From the NCBI GenBank assembly GCA_963513935.1, contig OY740769.1, positions 33,073,120-33,137,119 on the forward strand: a DNA stretch of 64,000 nucleotides. Direction: 5' to 3'. Origin of the DNA: Aphrophora alni. Lineage: Eukaryota > Arthropoda > Insecta > Hemiptera > Aphrophoridae. The notes under the pieces were generated by a model. The model made no database searches, was not told where the DNA came from, and saw only the letters and a program-made list of their open reading frames with translations. The position numbers and the translations under genes are program-made. The first letter of the stretch is position 1, and each line of letters starts with the position of its first letter. Shown in pieces: positions 11,811 to 24,475 of this stretch.

Positions 11811-14121
11811 CTAATTTATTAGACATGTATGTGTGTGTGTCAATAATTCTGGTTTAAAATTTTTTGTTTGTTTTAAATTTTCCTGCTCCGAAAGTGACTA
11901 AAATTAAAAGCAACTAAACTAAACACAATTATCAAAATAATGAATTATTGATAATGAAATTTTAACAAGAAAGTAGGTCTGCAACCTCAGAAGAGTAAAA
12001 GAGCAGGAAAGATTATTTTACAAAATTTTCACATAAACTTTTCTTTGTAATATCTGAACAGATTTTAATTTAATTACCTTTATTCTGATATTGTTTCAAT
12101 TCTAATCCAGTTAAAGGCACACTTTAATGTTCTATTACACTTTAATTACCTTTCTCTAATTTGGAGCTCTGAATTCTAGAGCGTTCTTAAAATTGCCTAT
12201 ATGGCTTGTAGAATGATCTATGTATATTTATAACACAATAATATGTAATTTGTAAAGTTAAGAATTATTATGAAATCAATCGTCAATATACACAATTATA
12301 CATATAAGAAAATATCATAAACTCCTACAAATTTAAAATAATAACTAATAAGAAATATGGATGGAAAGGATAAATAATACTAATATCAATAGTCTACAGT
12401 TTATCCTAGTAAATTAGCTCTAAATAACAAAAAGAAAATGATACAGTTTAAGAAAGCTAGGCAATTATAAGTTTTGAAAGTGAAGGAGTGCATGCCTTAC
12501 AATTTATGTGGTAAACTACTAACTTTTTTGTTATGTTAAATGGAATCGTATAAAAAATTACTTAAGTAATTTACAGTGAAAATAAAAGTACAAAAACCAA
12601 TAAATGAAACTATGTAGAGATTGAAGAATTAAAATATAAATGACAACCAATGTTCAGGTAAAAACAGCCTCATTTTCCTATGGAAACTAATATCTAACTG
12701 AATTTAAAAATTAAATTTAGAAAGATATTTTACAAGAGGTTTGGAGAGTACATTCCATGTTGTACAGATCCGTCTTTTACAATCACATTAACAGTCATCA
12801 AAAGCATTTGAATTTTTATTATTATATTGTTTATATTTCATATAATGATAAGTGATATGAACTATATCACTTCATGTTGATAGTTTTAAATTTAATTTCA
12901 CCAAGATATCTCTTAACTTAAATATGTCTTAGATATATTTATTTTCTGGATAATTTTGATTGTTGTAAATACTTAATATCTTAAGCTCTTTACTCATACA
13001 AGTAATTACAAACAAATCAATATTTACATTCAGGGCGGGTTAGGTAAGGTTGTCTTGGTTTACAACTATCAAATTATTAATTTATATTTAAAATTTAATA
13101 CCAATGACAAAATAGTTTTTTTTTTGGTATTGTATGCTTAATATCAGTCAAATGTATGGTAAATTCATTTTTCAATGCTCTACATAAAATCTCATTTTGT
13201 TTTTTATACTTATTCATATTCCACGGTAAAAACTAAATAAAGCTGAAATTCCCAGGTAGAATTTAAAGTTAATACGTCTTGAAATTAACAACAAAATGGC
13301 TGGACAGAGTACGATTACTTTCCAGCCTATAAAAACTACCAATTTGTAAATAAGCCTTTACAATTAGAATTTACTACTAATTTAAAAAGCAATAATTTAG
13401 GATTTAGTCAAATTTTAAAAGCCTAAAATTTGAACTACAATTTTCAAAATATATTCATTTTTAAATTGAAGTATTTATCTAATCAAGTTAAAAATATTCT
13501 GTTAAAACTACTTCCAATGATTTGTTTCATAAATAAAATAACTAATATTAAGATATCCCTAATATCGATGAAACCTATCTCTTTCTACTGCCCACTAATT
13601 CTTACAGACTGAAACAAATTGAAATTGTCTGACTTAAGTTATGATGCACTTGACAGAGAGAGAATACTTCCACAAACATCAGTCAATGGTCAGCTACGTC
13701 AAGATTTTTGCCCCACCTCCCTCAGTTAGGTAGTGTGGATGGTACTCACTGTTTGTCCTGATGTCCATATCTAAAGATAGACATTGAGAAACAACAGTTT
13801 AGGACTAAATTTTTACTATTTTCATAGGTTATTAAAACTATACAATATTTTTTTATATAGAAAAAACTCCTATAAGGGAAAATGAGAACGGAAATACAAA
13901 CAAAAATGACTACTTGAAAAACTAGAATTAAACATAATTTTTATTAAAAGGTTTTATATATTTAAATACAAAAAATTGTCACTTATACATGGAGCTCTTT
14001 TACTATTATAAAACTATAATGTTTAAAAGTTATACAATTATCACTAACAATGTTAGGTCGTTAAAGACATTATTTTAAACTTTAAAGAGAATATTGTTCG
14101 ATAATTAACAATATAAGTGTT
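11811..14121. other. SR gene intron sequence, nothing recognised
   Basis: AT-rich sequence with no exon-like or transposon-like signal that I can support. The 60-codon plus-strand frame at 13430-13612 is low-complexity. Confidence 0.5.
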
Positions 14122-14464
14122 TTAACCTTTTGATGCCCGACTTATGATCAGTATAATACAAGCTCCAGCCCGGGTATTTTTCGCAAATTTGCAGACATTA
14201 TTATGAAAATTCATATAAAATCTAAATATGAAGCAAACCTATCAATGTAATATTTTTTTTGTTCAGAAAGAACAGGGGAATATGAAAATGGTATAAAAAG
14301 TTACATTATCTAGGCCAAATTATTATTATTTTTTACTTTATTTTTATTTTTTTAAATTTTATATTGAAATTTCAAAAGTAAAGTTATAGTAAAACTATAA
14401 TTTTTTTTTATTGTAAAATCGTTACATACATTTTGTAGGAAATTTAATTCCCTACACAAAAATG

Positions 14465-14466
<2 letters not shown>

Positions 14467-14526
<60 letters not shown>
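14467..14526. repeat. (TA)n microsatellite
   Basis: About 30 uninterrupted TA dinucleotides within the deleted piggyBac element. Confidence 0.98.
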
Positions 14527-14530
<4 letters not shown>

Positions 14531-14630
14531 TATATCATAAAAAATATTATAACTTATATGCAAAAATGTAAACAAACGTAAAAGTAAAAAATGCAGATTT
14601 TCACACTGTTTATTGTAGCTTTACATTAAA

Positions 14631-14930
14631 TTAAAAAAGAACAAATATACAAGCTATATATGTTTTTGGTACATGATTTTCAGTACTCTTATATTTATTA
14701 CAATTATATATTTCACTATTCACAACACTTGGGCCGGGAATTGGATTGTCATATAGGTTAGAATGCGTCGGTGCATCGCCTGAAGGTCCAGGAACATTTT
14801 CAACTACACGATTTGAACACGTCACTACACTACGTATTATCTCGTCATTATCACTATCACTGTCTAAAAAATCACTAAAATCATCACGAGATAAATACTC
14901 CGATATTTCACGTTCACGCAAATTAGACAT
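14631..14930 (-). pseudogene. piggyBac transposase N-terminal fragment
   Basis: Frame beginning MSNLREREISEYLSRDD and then FSDFLDSDSDNDEIIR, followed by a Pro/Ser-rich part (VPGPSGDAP, PIPGPSVVN). The acidic Ser/Asp-rich start with a GPSG linker is typical of the disordered N-terminus of piggyBac transposases. The catalytic core is absent: the frame runs into the deletion and stops after 99 codons. It lies about 300 bp inside the right terminus. Confidence 0.7.
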
Positions 14931-15244
14931 TTTGTTTGTTTATCAAGACACAACAACAACAAAAGAAGTTACCACAGCTATACAGTGACAGCTGGCGAAA
15001 TAACGAAAGTGAACCGGATATTGCAGTGATGCAGACTAAGACGCACTAAAACAAAAATTACCTCTCATTTCCCTGCATTCTGCTGAACAGTTCAATACCA
15101 AATACGTCATAGCAGTATAACCGCTAACACGCAAAAAACCGAGATATAAAACAGCTGACGCCAACTCGCATATATGCGGGCGTGGGCTGCTGGCAGGGCA
15201 GTCGTCTGCTCGCATATATACGGGCGTGGGCATCAAGAGGTTAA

Positions 15245-16540
15245 AAAGCCTTCAAATTGTATGTTTACGCATAAGGAGTTCCACTGTGCTAAAATATTTT
15301 AGTATAAAGCTACTTAAAACTGATAAAAGGGAATCAATTTTGCATACAAAATCAATATGCAAGTAAACAAAAGGTTTATTATTTGTATAGTTTATTCGGA
15401 CATTGGTGTCATTTGTGTATATAAAAACTAATACATATTTAGAGAGTATGGATTAACTCTTATCATGTGGAAAAAACCCTAAAACACGACAAACATGGAA
15501 AAGACTAGAACATGTTGGAAACTAAAATGTAAGAAATGAACCCAGGTTAATTCCACCTTTTCGTCATGTTTTAGGCTTTACTACTTGTTAACAAGAGTTT
15601 AGACCCACATTCTTGTAGATCTTGTATTAGTTTGTATATACAAGATTGATAACAAAAGCTTGAATAAACTATATCCATAATAGAAACAATCCATCATTAT
15701 CCAATAACTTACAAAAAGTATTTGTTGCCATCCCTCTAATTAAAGCAATTCAGAAATTATTTATCTTACTTTGTCCAAGAGGGTTAAAAATCTCAAAATC
15801 AAGTCAAAATAATACGTTTTGAAATGTAGAGGTTTATTATTTTTTTAAACTGCACAAGAAAAATAACAAAATCAAACATTTTGTAATTAATATATTTAGA
15901 ACAGGTTTGAAAATATTTTATCCTTATTTGTCCATAAACTTAATGACAGATAACTTTCAAAACCAACATTTTTGGGGAAATGGTATAAGGTTCGTTTGAA
16001 TCAAAGCACTAAACAAATAGTTTTAAAAACCTCATTATCATCATTTTTTGTTAGATACCTTTAAAATGGGGGGGGGAGAGAGGGGGGAGCCTGGAGATAT
16101 GGCTTACACATTTGGGATATAGCGCATTGCACAGACGACAGACATAGATCATTCTAAAAACCACTTTTTTGGACTAAGGTGACTTCAAAATAATGGATTC
16201 TTTTTGTTGGGAGAACTCATCAAAAATTTGTTGGCCTATTATCTTTTTATGTATATATATTTTGATGAGTCAATTTTTATCCTTTTTTGTTTAAATAAAA
16301 TATCACAAAATAAAATATATTTTGATGAGTTAAACAGATTTCAACATTTATGAAATTATTAAAATTATATCAAAAGCAAATTTTGACAAATTAAAAAAAA
16401 AAAAAAATTCTGCTCACAATAAAGTGTAACACACTAATCGTATGTTTCAATTACTGCAGGTTTCGTGATTTATATAATATCCTATACAAATAAACTTTAA
16501 AACATTATATTTTCTCAGTTTTTTGATTTATACCTTAGGA
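15245..16540. other. Intron sequence with a G-rich patch
   Basis: AT-rich with a purine block (G-run then GAGAGAGGGG) at about 16067-16090, reminiscent in reverse complement of the C-rich part of the 3.7-4.3 kb repeat unit. TATATTTTGATGAGT occurs twice (near 16256 and 16317). Nothing coding is seen. Confidence 0.45.
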
Positions 16541-16544
16541 CCTA

Positions 16545-18205
16545 AACACTACTTTTATCTTGAGCAAGTTACATGTAGTGGCCATTTTTGTTATGTTGTG
16601 CATGCTAATTTTAACTATTTTAAACGTTAAAAAAAAATTTTAACTAAAAAAGTATCAACCAAAAAGCATTTTGTTTTCAATTAATCAAAATAAACAGAAG
16701 GTCCAGTGAACTTCTTACTCTCTTCTTTCCATGAGAAAATTACAAATTAAATTAAACATAAATATCATTGAAATTCAACTTTTAGTAAATTTTCGTCAAG
16801 TGGTATATACTAGTTTGATTTTTTTCTATGTAGTTATATGTTAGTAGTTTTACCATAACAATATGCCTACCCTTAAGTTTTATAAACTTTTTATTTAAGT
16901 GAAGATTGTCATAAAACAGTGAACGTTTGTGGGGGGAGGGGATCATAAAAATTAGCGAAATAAGTGAATAAAATCAAAAACTACTTTGTTGAAATTTAAT
17001 CATCTGTGTGGAGACAGTTACGATGCGACCCTTTGAGAAATCACAAAAAAAGTCAAGAAAAATAATGGTAGAGTTAGAAATTAAAGTTCACATTTTCCCA
17101 AATTTAAAATTAGTTCCTAAAAGTTTTTTTTTTTAAAGCTGAATGATGAGTTCAAAGCTTTCATTGGGTTGACAACCAAGGTAATGGTTTACCTCTTTGT
17201 GGTCTATTCCAAAGACATTGGTAAATTACAACACAAAAGCTTCTGTATTTTAAATGCTCACTTGAAGCATGAGAAAACTACCTTTCATTGTTTTCAAAAA
17301 ATTTAATGGACAATATATAAAAGTTATATCCAAACACCAAAAAACTTTATTTCACTGATGGAGCTGCAAATCAGTACAAAAACAAAAAACTGTTAATTCA
17401 CATAATTTCCAAAGAACGATCAGAAGAAATTTCATTGTTGTTTGTTAATCATTCAACCTAACAATAAGTTTCTAGTGTATTTAATTGAACAATAATTATT
17501 TTTGGTAAAAGATGACTGTTCATATTGATATCTTATAGTATAGGTATGTTGTAAAAGTATCCTCTTTAAATTAAGTACCATGTTATTGAAATTGGTTAAA
17601 ATTAGAGGTACTGACATACAGAAAAATAATTTTAAAATTATTCTAAAAATTTAAGGAGTAAAAAGTATCAAAGTACAAAGCTTTAAGACAAGAAATCCCT
17701 TGTCGTAATTACTGGGTGTGCTAATAAATATAACTTTTAACAGTCTTTTTCTTCATATCCGCTGTTTATAATTTTTAATTACTACAAATTGTGCAAATTT
17801 GAGATTTTTTCACTACCCCTATCCGAATTATTTAAAGCCAAAGTTTGATATCTAGTCGTTTTTTTACAAATTTATACAAAAATAAAATTATGGTAAACCT
17901 AGATAGAAAAAAATCAATCAAACTATGTATATACCTCTTCTAAAACATTTCAAAAATTTACAAAAAATTGAATTTCACCGATTTTTGTTTAATTTAAGAT
18001 TTTTTCATGGAAAGAAGAGAGTTGGATAAAAAGTTCATTGGAGCTTCTTTTTACTTTAATTGGAAACAAAATGTTTTTTGGTTAATCTTTTTGGGACAAA
18101 TACTTTTTGAGTTATGCATTTTTTGTAATCCCTTATAATCCTTAAATTAAATTCCGTAAAAATAACAAAAATGGCTGCCACAGGTATATTGACTTAAGAT
18201 AAAAA
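16545..18205. mobile_element. DNA transposon with long terminal inverted repeats
   Basis: The left arm (about 16545-16870) and right arm (about 17860-18205) are inverted copies. Left blocks TGGCCATTTTTGTTAT, GCATTTTGTTTTCAATTA and TCTTCTTTCCATGA are matched on the right by ATAACAAAAATGGCTGCC, TAATTGGAAACAAAATG and TCATGGAAAGAAGA. Arms are about 300 bp and diverged. The interior carries a decayed ORF with the TDGAANQYKN block. Exact ends and target duplication are unclear. Confidence 0.65.
17150..17460 (+). pseudogene. Decayed transposon ORF with a TDGAANQYKN block
   Basis: One frame reads KLYPNTKKLYFTDGAANQYK then NKKLLIHIISKERSEE. A shifted frame just upstream reads HKSFCILNAHLKHEKTTFHC. 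From memory, the xDGAAxQ(Y/F)K block preceded by a helical segment is conserved in a group of long, mostly uncharacterised transposon ORFs in invertebrates, where the Asp is probably catalytic. The two pieces are in different frames with stops between, so it is dead. It lies centrally between long inverted repeats. Confidence 0.5.
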
Positions 18206-18209
18206 TTTA

Positions 18210-19805
18210 ATGAAAAATAGGTTTTAGGTTTTAAGACACAAGGAAAACAACTTGGTAAGTTTGAAAAAAAAAAAAATAATAAATGGTCTGCTGGATTAAC
18301 ATATAATGCATTAAAACATAAACCTACTTCAAAATACTTTACTATGATTAGGAGACATACATAACTCTCAAATAACAATTAGGTATAAAACAACCTAATA
18401 TTGCAAAGCATATTAATTTAACAAAACAAAAAATACTACAAATATAACAGCTTAAGGTATGGGGTAATATAAGATCAAGAGGTATTGGTTTTAAGAGGCC
18501 CTTGCATTCTGCCTAAAATTATTTTTTAACTTTATTTACAAACTTAATACAGTGTTATTAAAACTTTGATAAATAAATGATAAAAAAAGTATGGCTAAAA
18601 AGTTAAGATAACATAATAAAAGTAGAGAAGTTAGTTTTGTTTATTAAGGGCATTACTTAGTAGGAAATACAACACTGATACTTCTGTTACACAACCTTGG
18701 ACAAACTATTGGCTGAAAATTGATAAAAAGAAAATTTACCAATGTTAATGAACAAAAGAGTGAGATAATTCAAGAAGACTGATGGTGTTAACATATTTTG
18801 TGGTCACAAATAAGTTACATGTGACATTTAGCATGATACTAAATAAACGTTTTAGTTAAAAAGCTGTTAATTTTAAGTACAGGATAGAAATATAGATAAG
18901 GTTAGAACTAAAACAATAGTTCTGATAATGTAGATACACATTATATCTTTCTGAATATTTGCAATGTTCATCAAAATCGGTCTGTATTTTCGTCATCAAA
19001 GTTTTAACCAAAATCTCATTTTCCATGCTGCAACAAAGATGCACTGCCCTACCCAACACCCTTAATTGCACCTTAAATGAAAATGTTAGTTTATAAGTAT
19101 ATCAATAGGAACATACCTATCTTGCATTCGGTGGTCAGGCTCTCTGGAAAAAAAAGAACAGAAAACAAAAATTATACAACGAAGAATTCAGATGATTCGA
19201 AGTTATTATTAAACAAAATCTATTATTATTATTATTATTTTTTTTTTTTAAGTTTTTTAAGTAATACCGTTTTCTTAGGTTAATATTTTAAACTTTCAAG
19301 TGATTCCATCCAAATAATTTACAATTAATATTCATATTAATATGACAGTTTTGATGTTATTGAGCATTTTTAAACAGTGCAGAAAAATATAGAACATAAA
19401 CAAAATGTTTCAACATAAATATGGTGTGTAAAATTGTGAACACAATTACACAAATTAATACAAACTACAGATTTATTCAGACCATTTTTATACGATATAA
19501 ACTGGAAGAAAATAGGTCCCCTGGAAAGCATACATTATTTGTAGCAAAATACCACATTATTTGTAAAGATCTACTCATTCAGAAAATCATATTACCTCTT
19601 TTGGTCCCTCCAAGTAGGAGATAATAAATCTTAAAGTGATATAAATTTGCACTTGGTGCAATAAATATAAATTGGGATCGGAGATTAAAGAAAACCACAA
19701 CTTAGAATAAAATGTGTAATGAAGTCTTAGATAATACAGTACTGTACATGTAACAAATTATATTTACATACAGTAATTATGAATTGCAAACACGTAAACC
19801 AAAGT
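18210..19805. other. Intron sequence, nothing recognised
   Basis: AT-rich intron with a short (TTA)n and T-run near 19222-19250. No exon or transposon protein is supported. Confidence 0.5.
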
Positions 19806-19809
19806 TATT

Positions 19810-20210
19810 TTGATGTAGAAGGCTTCATTAAATCTAACAAAGTCGTCTTGACGGATTAATGATTTTTTTCTTCGCATCGTAGCACGCTAATAATTTTTTT
19901 ATTCCTCGTTTTGTAGCAGAAATGAACTCATCGTTGGAGTCTGTTTTTCAAAATTTGTAACCCTTTTTCAATTGAACTGAGGCTCTCCGTCTTGTTTCCA
20001 ACAGTCATTTGATCTTCTAATTGAACTAGGTCTAAAGAATCAGGGTTTTCAAGGTCTTGCTCATGTATTTTTATGAGCAGCTCACGTAATCAGTTATCAG
20101 CTCCTGATTGTGTGAATCAAGCAGTTCTTGAAACGTCACCACTATCTACTTCTATATGTCTGGCAAGATCAACAACTTCTTCAATAACATTACCAATTTC
20201 TTAAATTAAT
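19810..20210 (-). pseudogene. Tigger/pogo-like transposase C-terminal remnant
   Basis: Minus-strand reading gives EIGNVIEEVVDLARHIEVD, then after a stop LIKIHEQDLENPDSLDLVQLE, and further on SLSSIEKGLQILKNRLQ. This resembles the region after the DDE core of CENP-B/Tigger-type transposases (…VEELxxxHxxELTxEELxELE…) and the following helical tail. Several stops interrupt it and no catalytic core was found beside it. Confidence 0.55.
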
Positions 20211-21027
20211 TTTATTGTCATTTAGGAACTCTTGGTTATAAGAATTTGTAAGTATAAATCATTATCTTTACAATGGTTCTTAGATTATTATAAGACAGTT
20301 TTTAGTGGGTGAAATGTTGATTACTAAAAAAAGAAGCGATTTCAATTTGTCTATATTGTCGATAGCCGCACAAACACACAAAGTTTCGACAATATATAGT
20401 AGATTGCCACTTGAGGGTTAAATTATGCTAATGAATGCATGGCATTAAAAAAAATAAATGTCCAACAGTAAATAAAATTAAAAGGAAAATAAGGAGTTCT
20501 TGATAATGAGGGTAACACATTACTCAAGCAATATACTGTAAAGCAAAAAGCATGGGTTAATAAATTATAAAATGTTAAGATTCAAATTCTTAATAAACGT
20601 CATATAATAAATGTTTAAAAATAAAACCTGTAAACTAAAGAAATATAAGCGTTTAATACGAAAAGCAAATAAATCTATATAAGCATATTTTAACTACACA
20701 TATTTTATTTCAATAAAAAGAAGTTCTGTATAAATGTTGTGGAAATGTAAAGTTTACCTCATTTTCCCTGATTTAAAGTCAGTTCTCTTCATCCCCCTGA
20801 AAATGTAAAATATAAAAGTTCACTATACTTAAAAGTAGCTGTTCTAAATTTGCTAAGCTATAATGATAGTCCAAGCACTGCAAACCATTTAAAAGCTACA
20901 TTTGTAGTCAGAAAAATGCTCAAAAACGAGTATATAAAATAGCAAAGGTAAACAGTGGACAGGACGATCACGACTGAATATATACTTAAAATAAAATTAG
21001 AACACATTTTTTTACAAATAATAATAT
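20211..21027. other. Intron sequence, nothing recognised
   Basis: AT-rich. No coding or repeat feature that I can support. Confidence 0.4.
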
Positions 21028-21214
21028 GTCTATTAAATCAAATATGTTTCAATAACAATGTCATTATCTTCAGTGATACACGAGCTACAATAATCAAACT
21101 ATACTTATAGATTATAACTAGAACTTGCGTATTAGTTAGTTTTGATTATGTACATGGGTCACTGAAGATGGCAAACATTGTTGTTAAAACGTGTTTGATG
21201 TAATAAACATATTA
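21028..21214. repeat. Palindrome of hammerhead-like sequence, head to head
   Basis: The left arm reversed reads GTATCACTGAAGATAATGAC then ATTGTTATTGAAACATATTT. The right arm reads GTCACTGAAGATGGCAAAC then ATTGTTGTTAAAACGTGTTT. Both have CTGANGA and a purine-A-A-A-C block spaced as in a hammerhead core. The left arm allows a 6-bp stem II (AATGAC/GTTATT). The arms are about 60 bp with a ~60-bp spacer. It may derive from Penelope-like elements or retrozymes. Confidence 0.45.
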
Positions 21215-22837
21215 TTTGTGAAAAATTATGCTCAAGTTTTATTTTAATTTTAAAACATTTCATAAATTTAGTTATTGTATATATAACTTTAGTTTAATTT
21301 TTAAAAAATAAAATTTAAAAAATCTTAATTAAACCAAAAATACCTACTGCACATTAAAGAAATGAGATTTTACAAAAACCATATAAATGTAAACATGTAG
21401 TAATATGTAATGTTCTGAATAATTGACTGGCTTAGGTTTATGATTCCTTTTCTAACAACTGTTATAGTGAAAAGAAGAAATATCTGAAGATGAGAAACAT
21501 ACGTTATAACGAAATAAATAAGCTTTCCAGTAATGGTCTAATATTTTAAAAAAGAATATAGAAATAGATACATTTGTTGGACACATGTTAAACGTTTTGT
21601 GATCGTTTTGTGATCGCTGACAAAGGTGAAGCTTAGGGGGATATGTTATAAATCAGTCAGAACACCATTCACAACTTTAAAGAAAAAAAAGAGAAAAACA
21701 CTTAAATTAGACCCAGAATCATTGTAGGCAATTAAGTCATAAATAACTATAATATTAGAAACTTAAGGACAATCACACACAAAACTCATAAAATGTAAAG
21801 GGACAACAGTTTTCTAAAAGGTCACAATTTTTGAAACATTAAAATTTGATTGGATGACAAAAAGTAGCTGCTTACGTTCATTGGTTAAAGTAAATTAAGA
21901 GAGAGGGAATAAGTATTTTTTAGCATCGACAAAGTAAAAATTGTAGAGAGAGTCTTGGGGAAAAACTCACACCATAGGGGTCGGCGAAGTAAAGCCAAAA
22001 GTATTCCTAATGTAGAAATTAGTATTTCCTATAAGTTATAATTCCAGTTTTAAGTAATAGTAAAGTAATAATTGTTTTTTAACACGTATGTTTTAACCGT
22101 GTTTGTTTTTACCAAGTAAAAGTATTTAACACCTTAGTAATCTTCGTTGCAGTACTAAAGAGGTACATCTACAAAGTGTTGAGTGCATCTTCATGGTAAT
22201 TTGAAGTGAATCATTTTATTGATAAATCACATAGTACAGTGTAGTGTTTGGTGAACATCATTAACAAGCAATAAAGTGAAAATTCTTCACTCAACTATCA
22301 GCACTGGATTACTTAAATAGGAATACAACAAAAGTGGATTTGGTATTGTACTAATTATAGACTTTAATTGGAAACTAAATTGTTAAAATTGCAATTCTCT
22401 GTATTATTAAAATTTCACTCACTGTATTAATTGTTCATTAAAGAGCTCCCCCTGAGCAAATAGTTTAAAATATTAAAAAAAAAAAAGTAATTGGAAATTA
22501 AGTTCAAATAAAATTAAATATTTCAGAGTTAATGTTAAAGAGTATATTTGGACTTCATCATTAATAACTTTCCTTATGTGTTGACAATCCAAGGTATAAT
22601 AATTAATTCATTATTTTAATTTATATAATATTTCTGAAATTATAATAAAATAATTATCGTTAGAATGTAGAAGATCCTTATATCCTTTAAAAAATCAGAG
22701 ATAGCAATAATTGCTAATTTAATGATAAATAAAGGGGGGACTGATTGACACAATGTTTATTGAATTTTGAATTATAGATAAAAATGGATGATACAAAAGT
22801 TGGAATGAAAAAGTTTTCATATAACTTTAGTGTGTAA
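21215..22837. other. Intron sequence, nothing recognised
   Basis: AT-rich. The duplicated GATCGTTTTGTGATCG near 21600 is a minor local repeat. No gene signal. Confidence 0.45.
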
Positions 22838-22915
22838 TTTAGAATTTGTACGGATAGGAGACACAGGCTTACCTTGCAAAGTGGTCCTTGTTATACTTTG
22901 TACACCTTTTAATAC
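22838..22915 (+). repeat. Half copy of the hairpin MITE
   Basis: TTTGTACGGATAGGAGACACAGGC followed by AAGTGGTCCTTG matches the left arm of the complete hairpin at 24262-24475. Confidence 0.65.
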
Positions 22916-24261
22916 AGAAATAGAAAACATACAATGAAACACTATTTGTTGTGATTGTTAAGGATTTCTGAAAATCCTACCAAACAAAAGAGAAATTTCA
23001 GCTTTCCAATAAAAAATACATCTGTAGTTCGATGGATGGAAAAGATGTGGTATTTGTAGAATGAAAATCAAATCAGGAATAAGACCAAAGAACTTTACCA
23101 AAAGAATAAATAATATATTGGAATTGGTGAATATTTTGACAGATAAATGAAACAGGACGGAGGCCCTGCAAATAGGAATTTTATATAATTTTATGAAAAT
23201 GAGAAAAAGGGAACAGAACACTTAAGTGTAGTCCAAGAAGATGTGTTAGGCCAATGGTTTTTCAACAAAGAGGGGAATGAGAAGCACCCCAACAACAAAA
23301 TAACATAACAAAGGAAGAATTCTGAAGAAAATGTTAGGAAAGAAATGTACCTTAAAAGTCCATAGAAAACGATTTTAAACGTTGTTTTTGGTATTGACAA
23401 TTTATTAATTGTTTAGATTTCAAGCACCTTACATGTCCTATTCCTATTTTACTCTAAAGTAACAATGGTCTCAGTGGAATATATATTTCCAACAAACAAA
23501 ATATACATACATAAGCCTTGCCTAATAGATTTTTCATACCAAATATTGGTACCCAAAAAGAAGATTCTGGGACACATAGTGTATTAAAAAGCACAATTTC
23601 TAGAGCCAAAATTTTTAAAAAAGATTTCTCACCTATATGTTACTCTAAAGATAGTTTAGTAATGGCAAAAGGATTTGATTTTAAATTTCAGAGTCAAAGA
23701 AAATAATTCGAGTTATAAAATAATGTGAAATGCGAGTGAAGCTATGAAATAATTTGTTAAATACAACTCGACAGCTATGAAATAGTTAGTTGCCATTTAT
23801 ATCGCCTTGTACATTTGTTGTACAGTACTCAGTTTTTGTTTTAAAAATGTTCATTTACCAAAGGAGTTGGGCTATAAACAGATTATATGTAATTGTAATA
23901 GTTTGGATAGATTTGAGATACACTTATATTATTCCCATTAAGACAAATTAATTTCACCAGCAAAAATAGATTTTGATACAGATATGAATGTTTAACAATT
24001 ATAAAATCAAACACTTCAGATTAGAGACTGTAATTTTATGGTTAAAATTTAAAACAGTCATTTAAAACATAAAACCAAAACTACTAAAAATGATTCTCAA
24101 GCACTTAGGCACAAATCAAAATAATAATTTGTTTAATTAACAAACTGATTACTTAAATCAAATACTTATTTCATATTTGAAAATAAATTTTATGGCCAGT
24201 AAATTTTAAATGGAACCATCAAATCATATATTCAGTTACATTAGACATATGTTCACATACA
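22916..24261. other. Intron sequence, nothing recognised
   Basis: AT-rich. Short minus-strand open frames near 22958-23400 are Phe/Ile/Leu-rich low-complexity translations without family resemblance. Confidence 0.45.
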
Positions 24262-24475
24262 TTTAGATTTTGTATGGATAGGAGACATAGGCATACCTTA
24301 GAAAGTGGTCCTTGGTATTATACCTAATAGTACAATGCACAAAAAAACATTAATTTCTGAAATATTTAGAACTTTAATGTTTTTTGTATGTTTTCCTATT
24401 TGTGTACTATTAGGTAAAATACCAAGGACCACTTTCCATGGTAAGTCTATGTATCTTATCTATACAAAATCTAAA
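24262..24475. mobile_element. Hairpin MITE, 214 bp
   Basis: Almost perfectly self-complementary. The left arm has TTTAGATTTTGTATGGATAG, GAAAGTGGTCCTTGGTAT and ACCTAATAGTACA. The right arm has the same blocks reversed, ending CTATACAAAATCTAAA. The flank GTTTAATARG(A/G)CACA…CCTATTAG also occurs (reversed) beside the 28.4-kb copy, so the true element may extend some 40 bp further. Confidence 0.8.

Larger units (their letters stand above)
14126..15240 (-). mobile_element. Internally deleted piggyBac element
   Basis: TTAA at 14122-14125 and 15241-15244 flank tips CCTTTTGATGCCCGAC and, inverted, CCTCTTGATGCCCACG, giving near-perfect ~15-bp terminal inverted repeats. Near the right end GCATATATRCGGGCGTGGG occurs twice (around 15166 and 15212) as subterminal repeats. 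The only protein remnant is an N-terminal transposase fragment on the minus strand. A (TA)n run occupies 14467-14526. At 1115 bp it is a deletion derivative, not autonomous. Confidence 0.88.
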
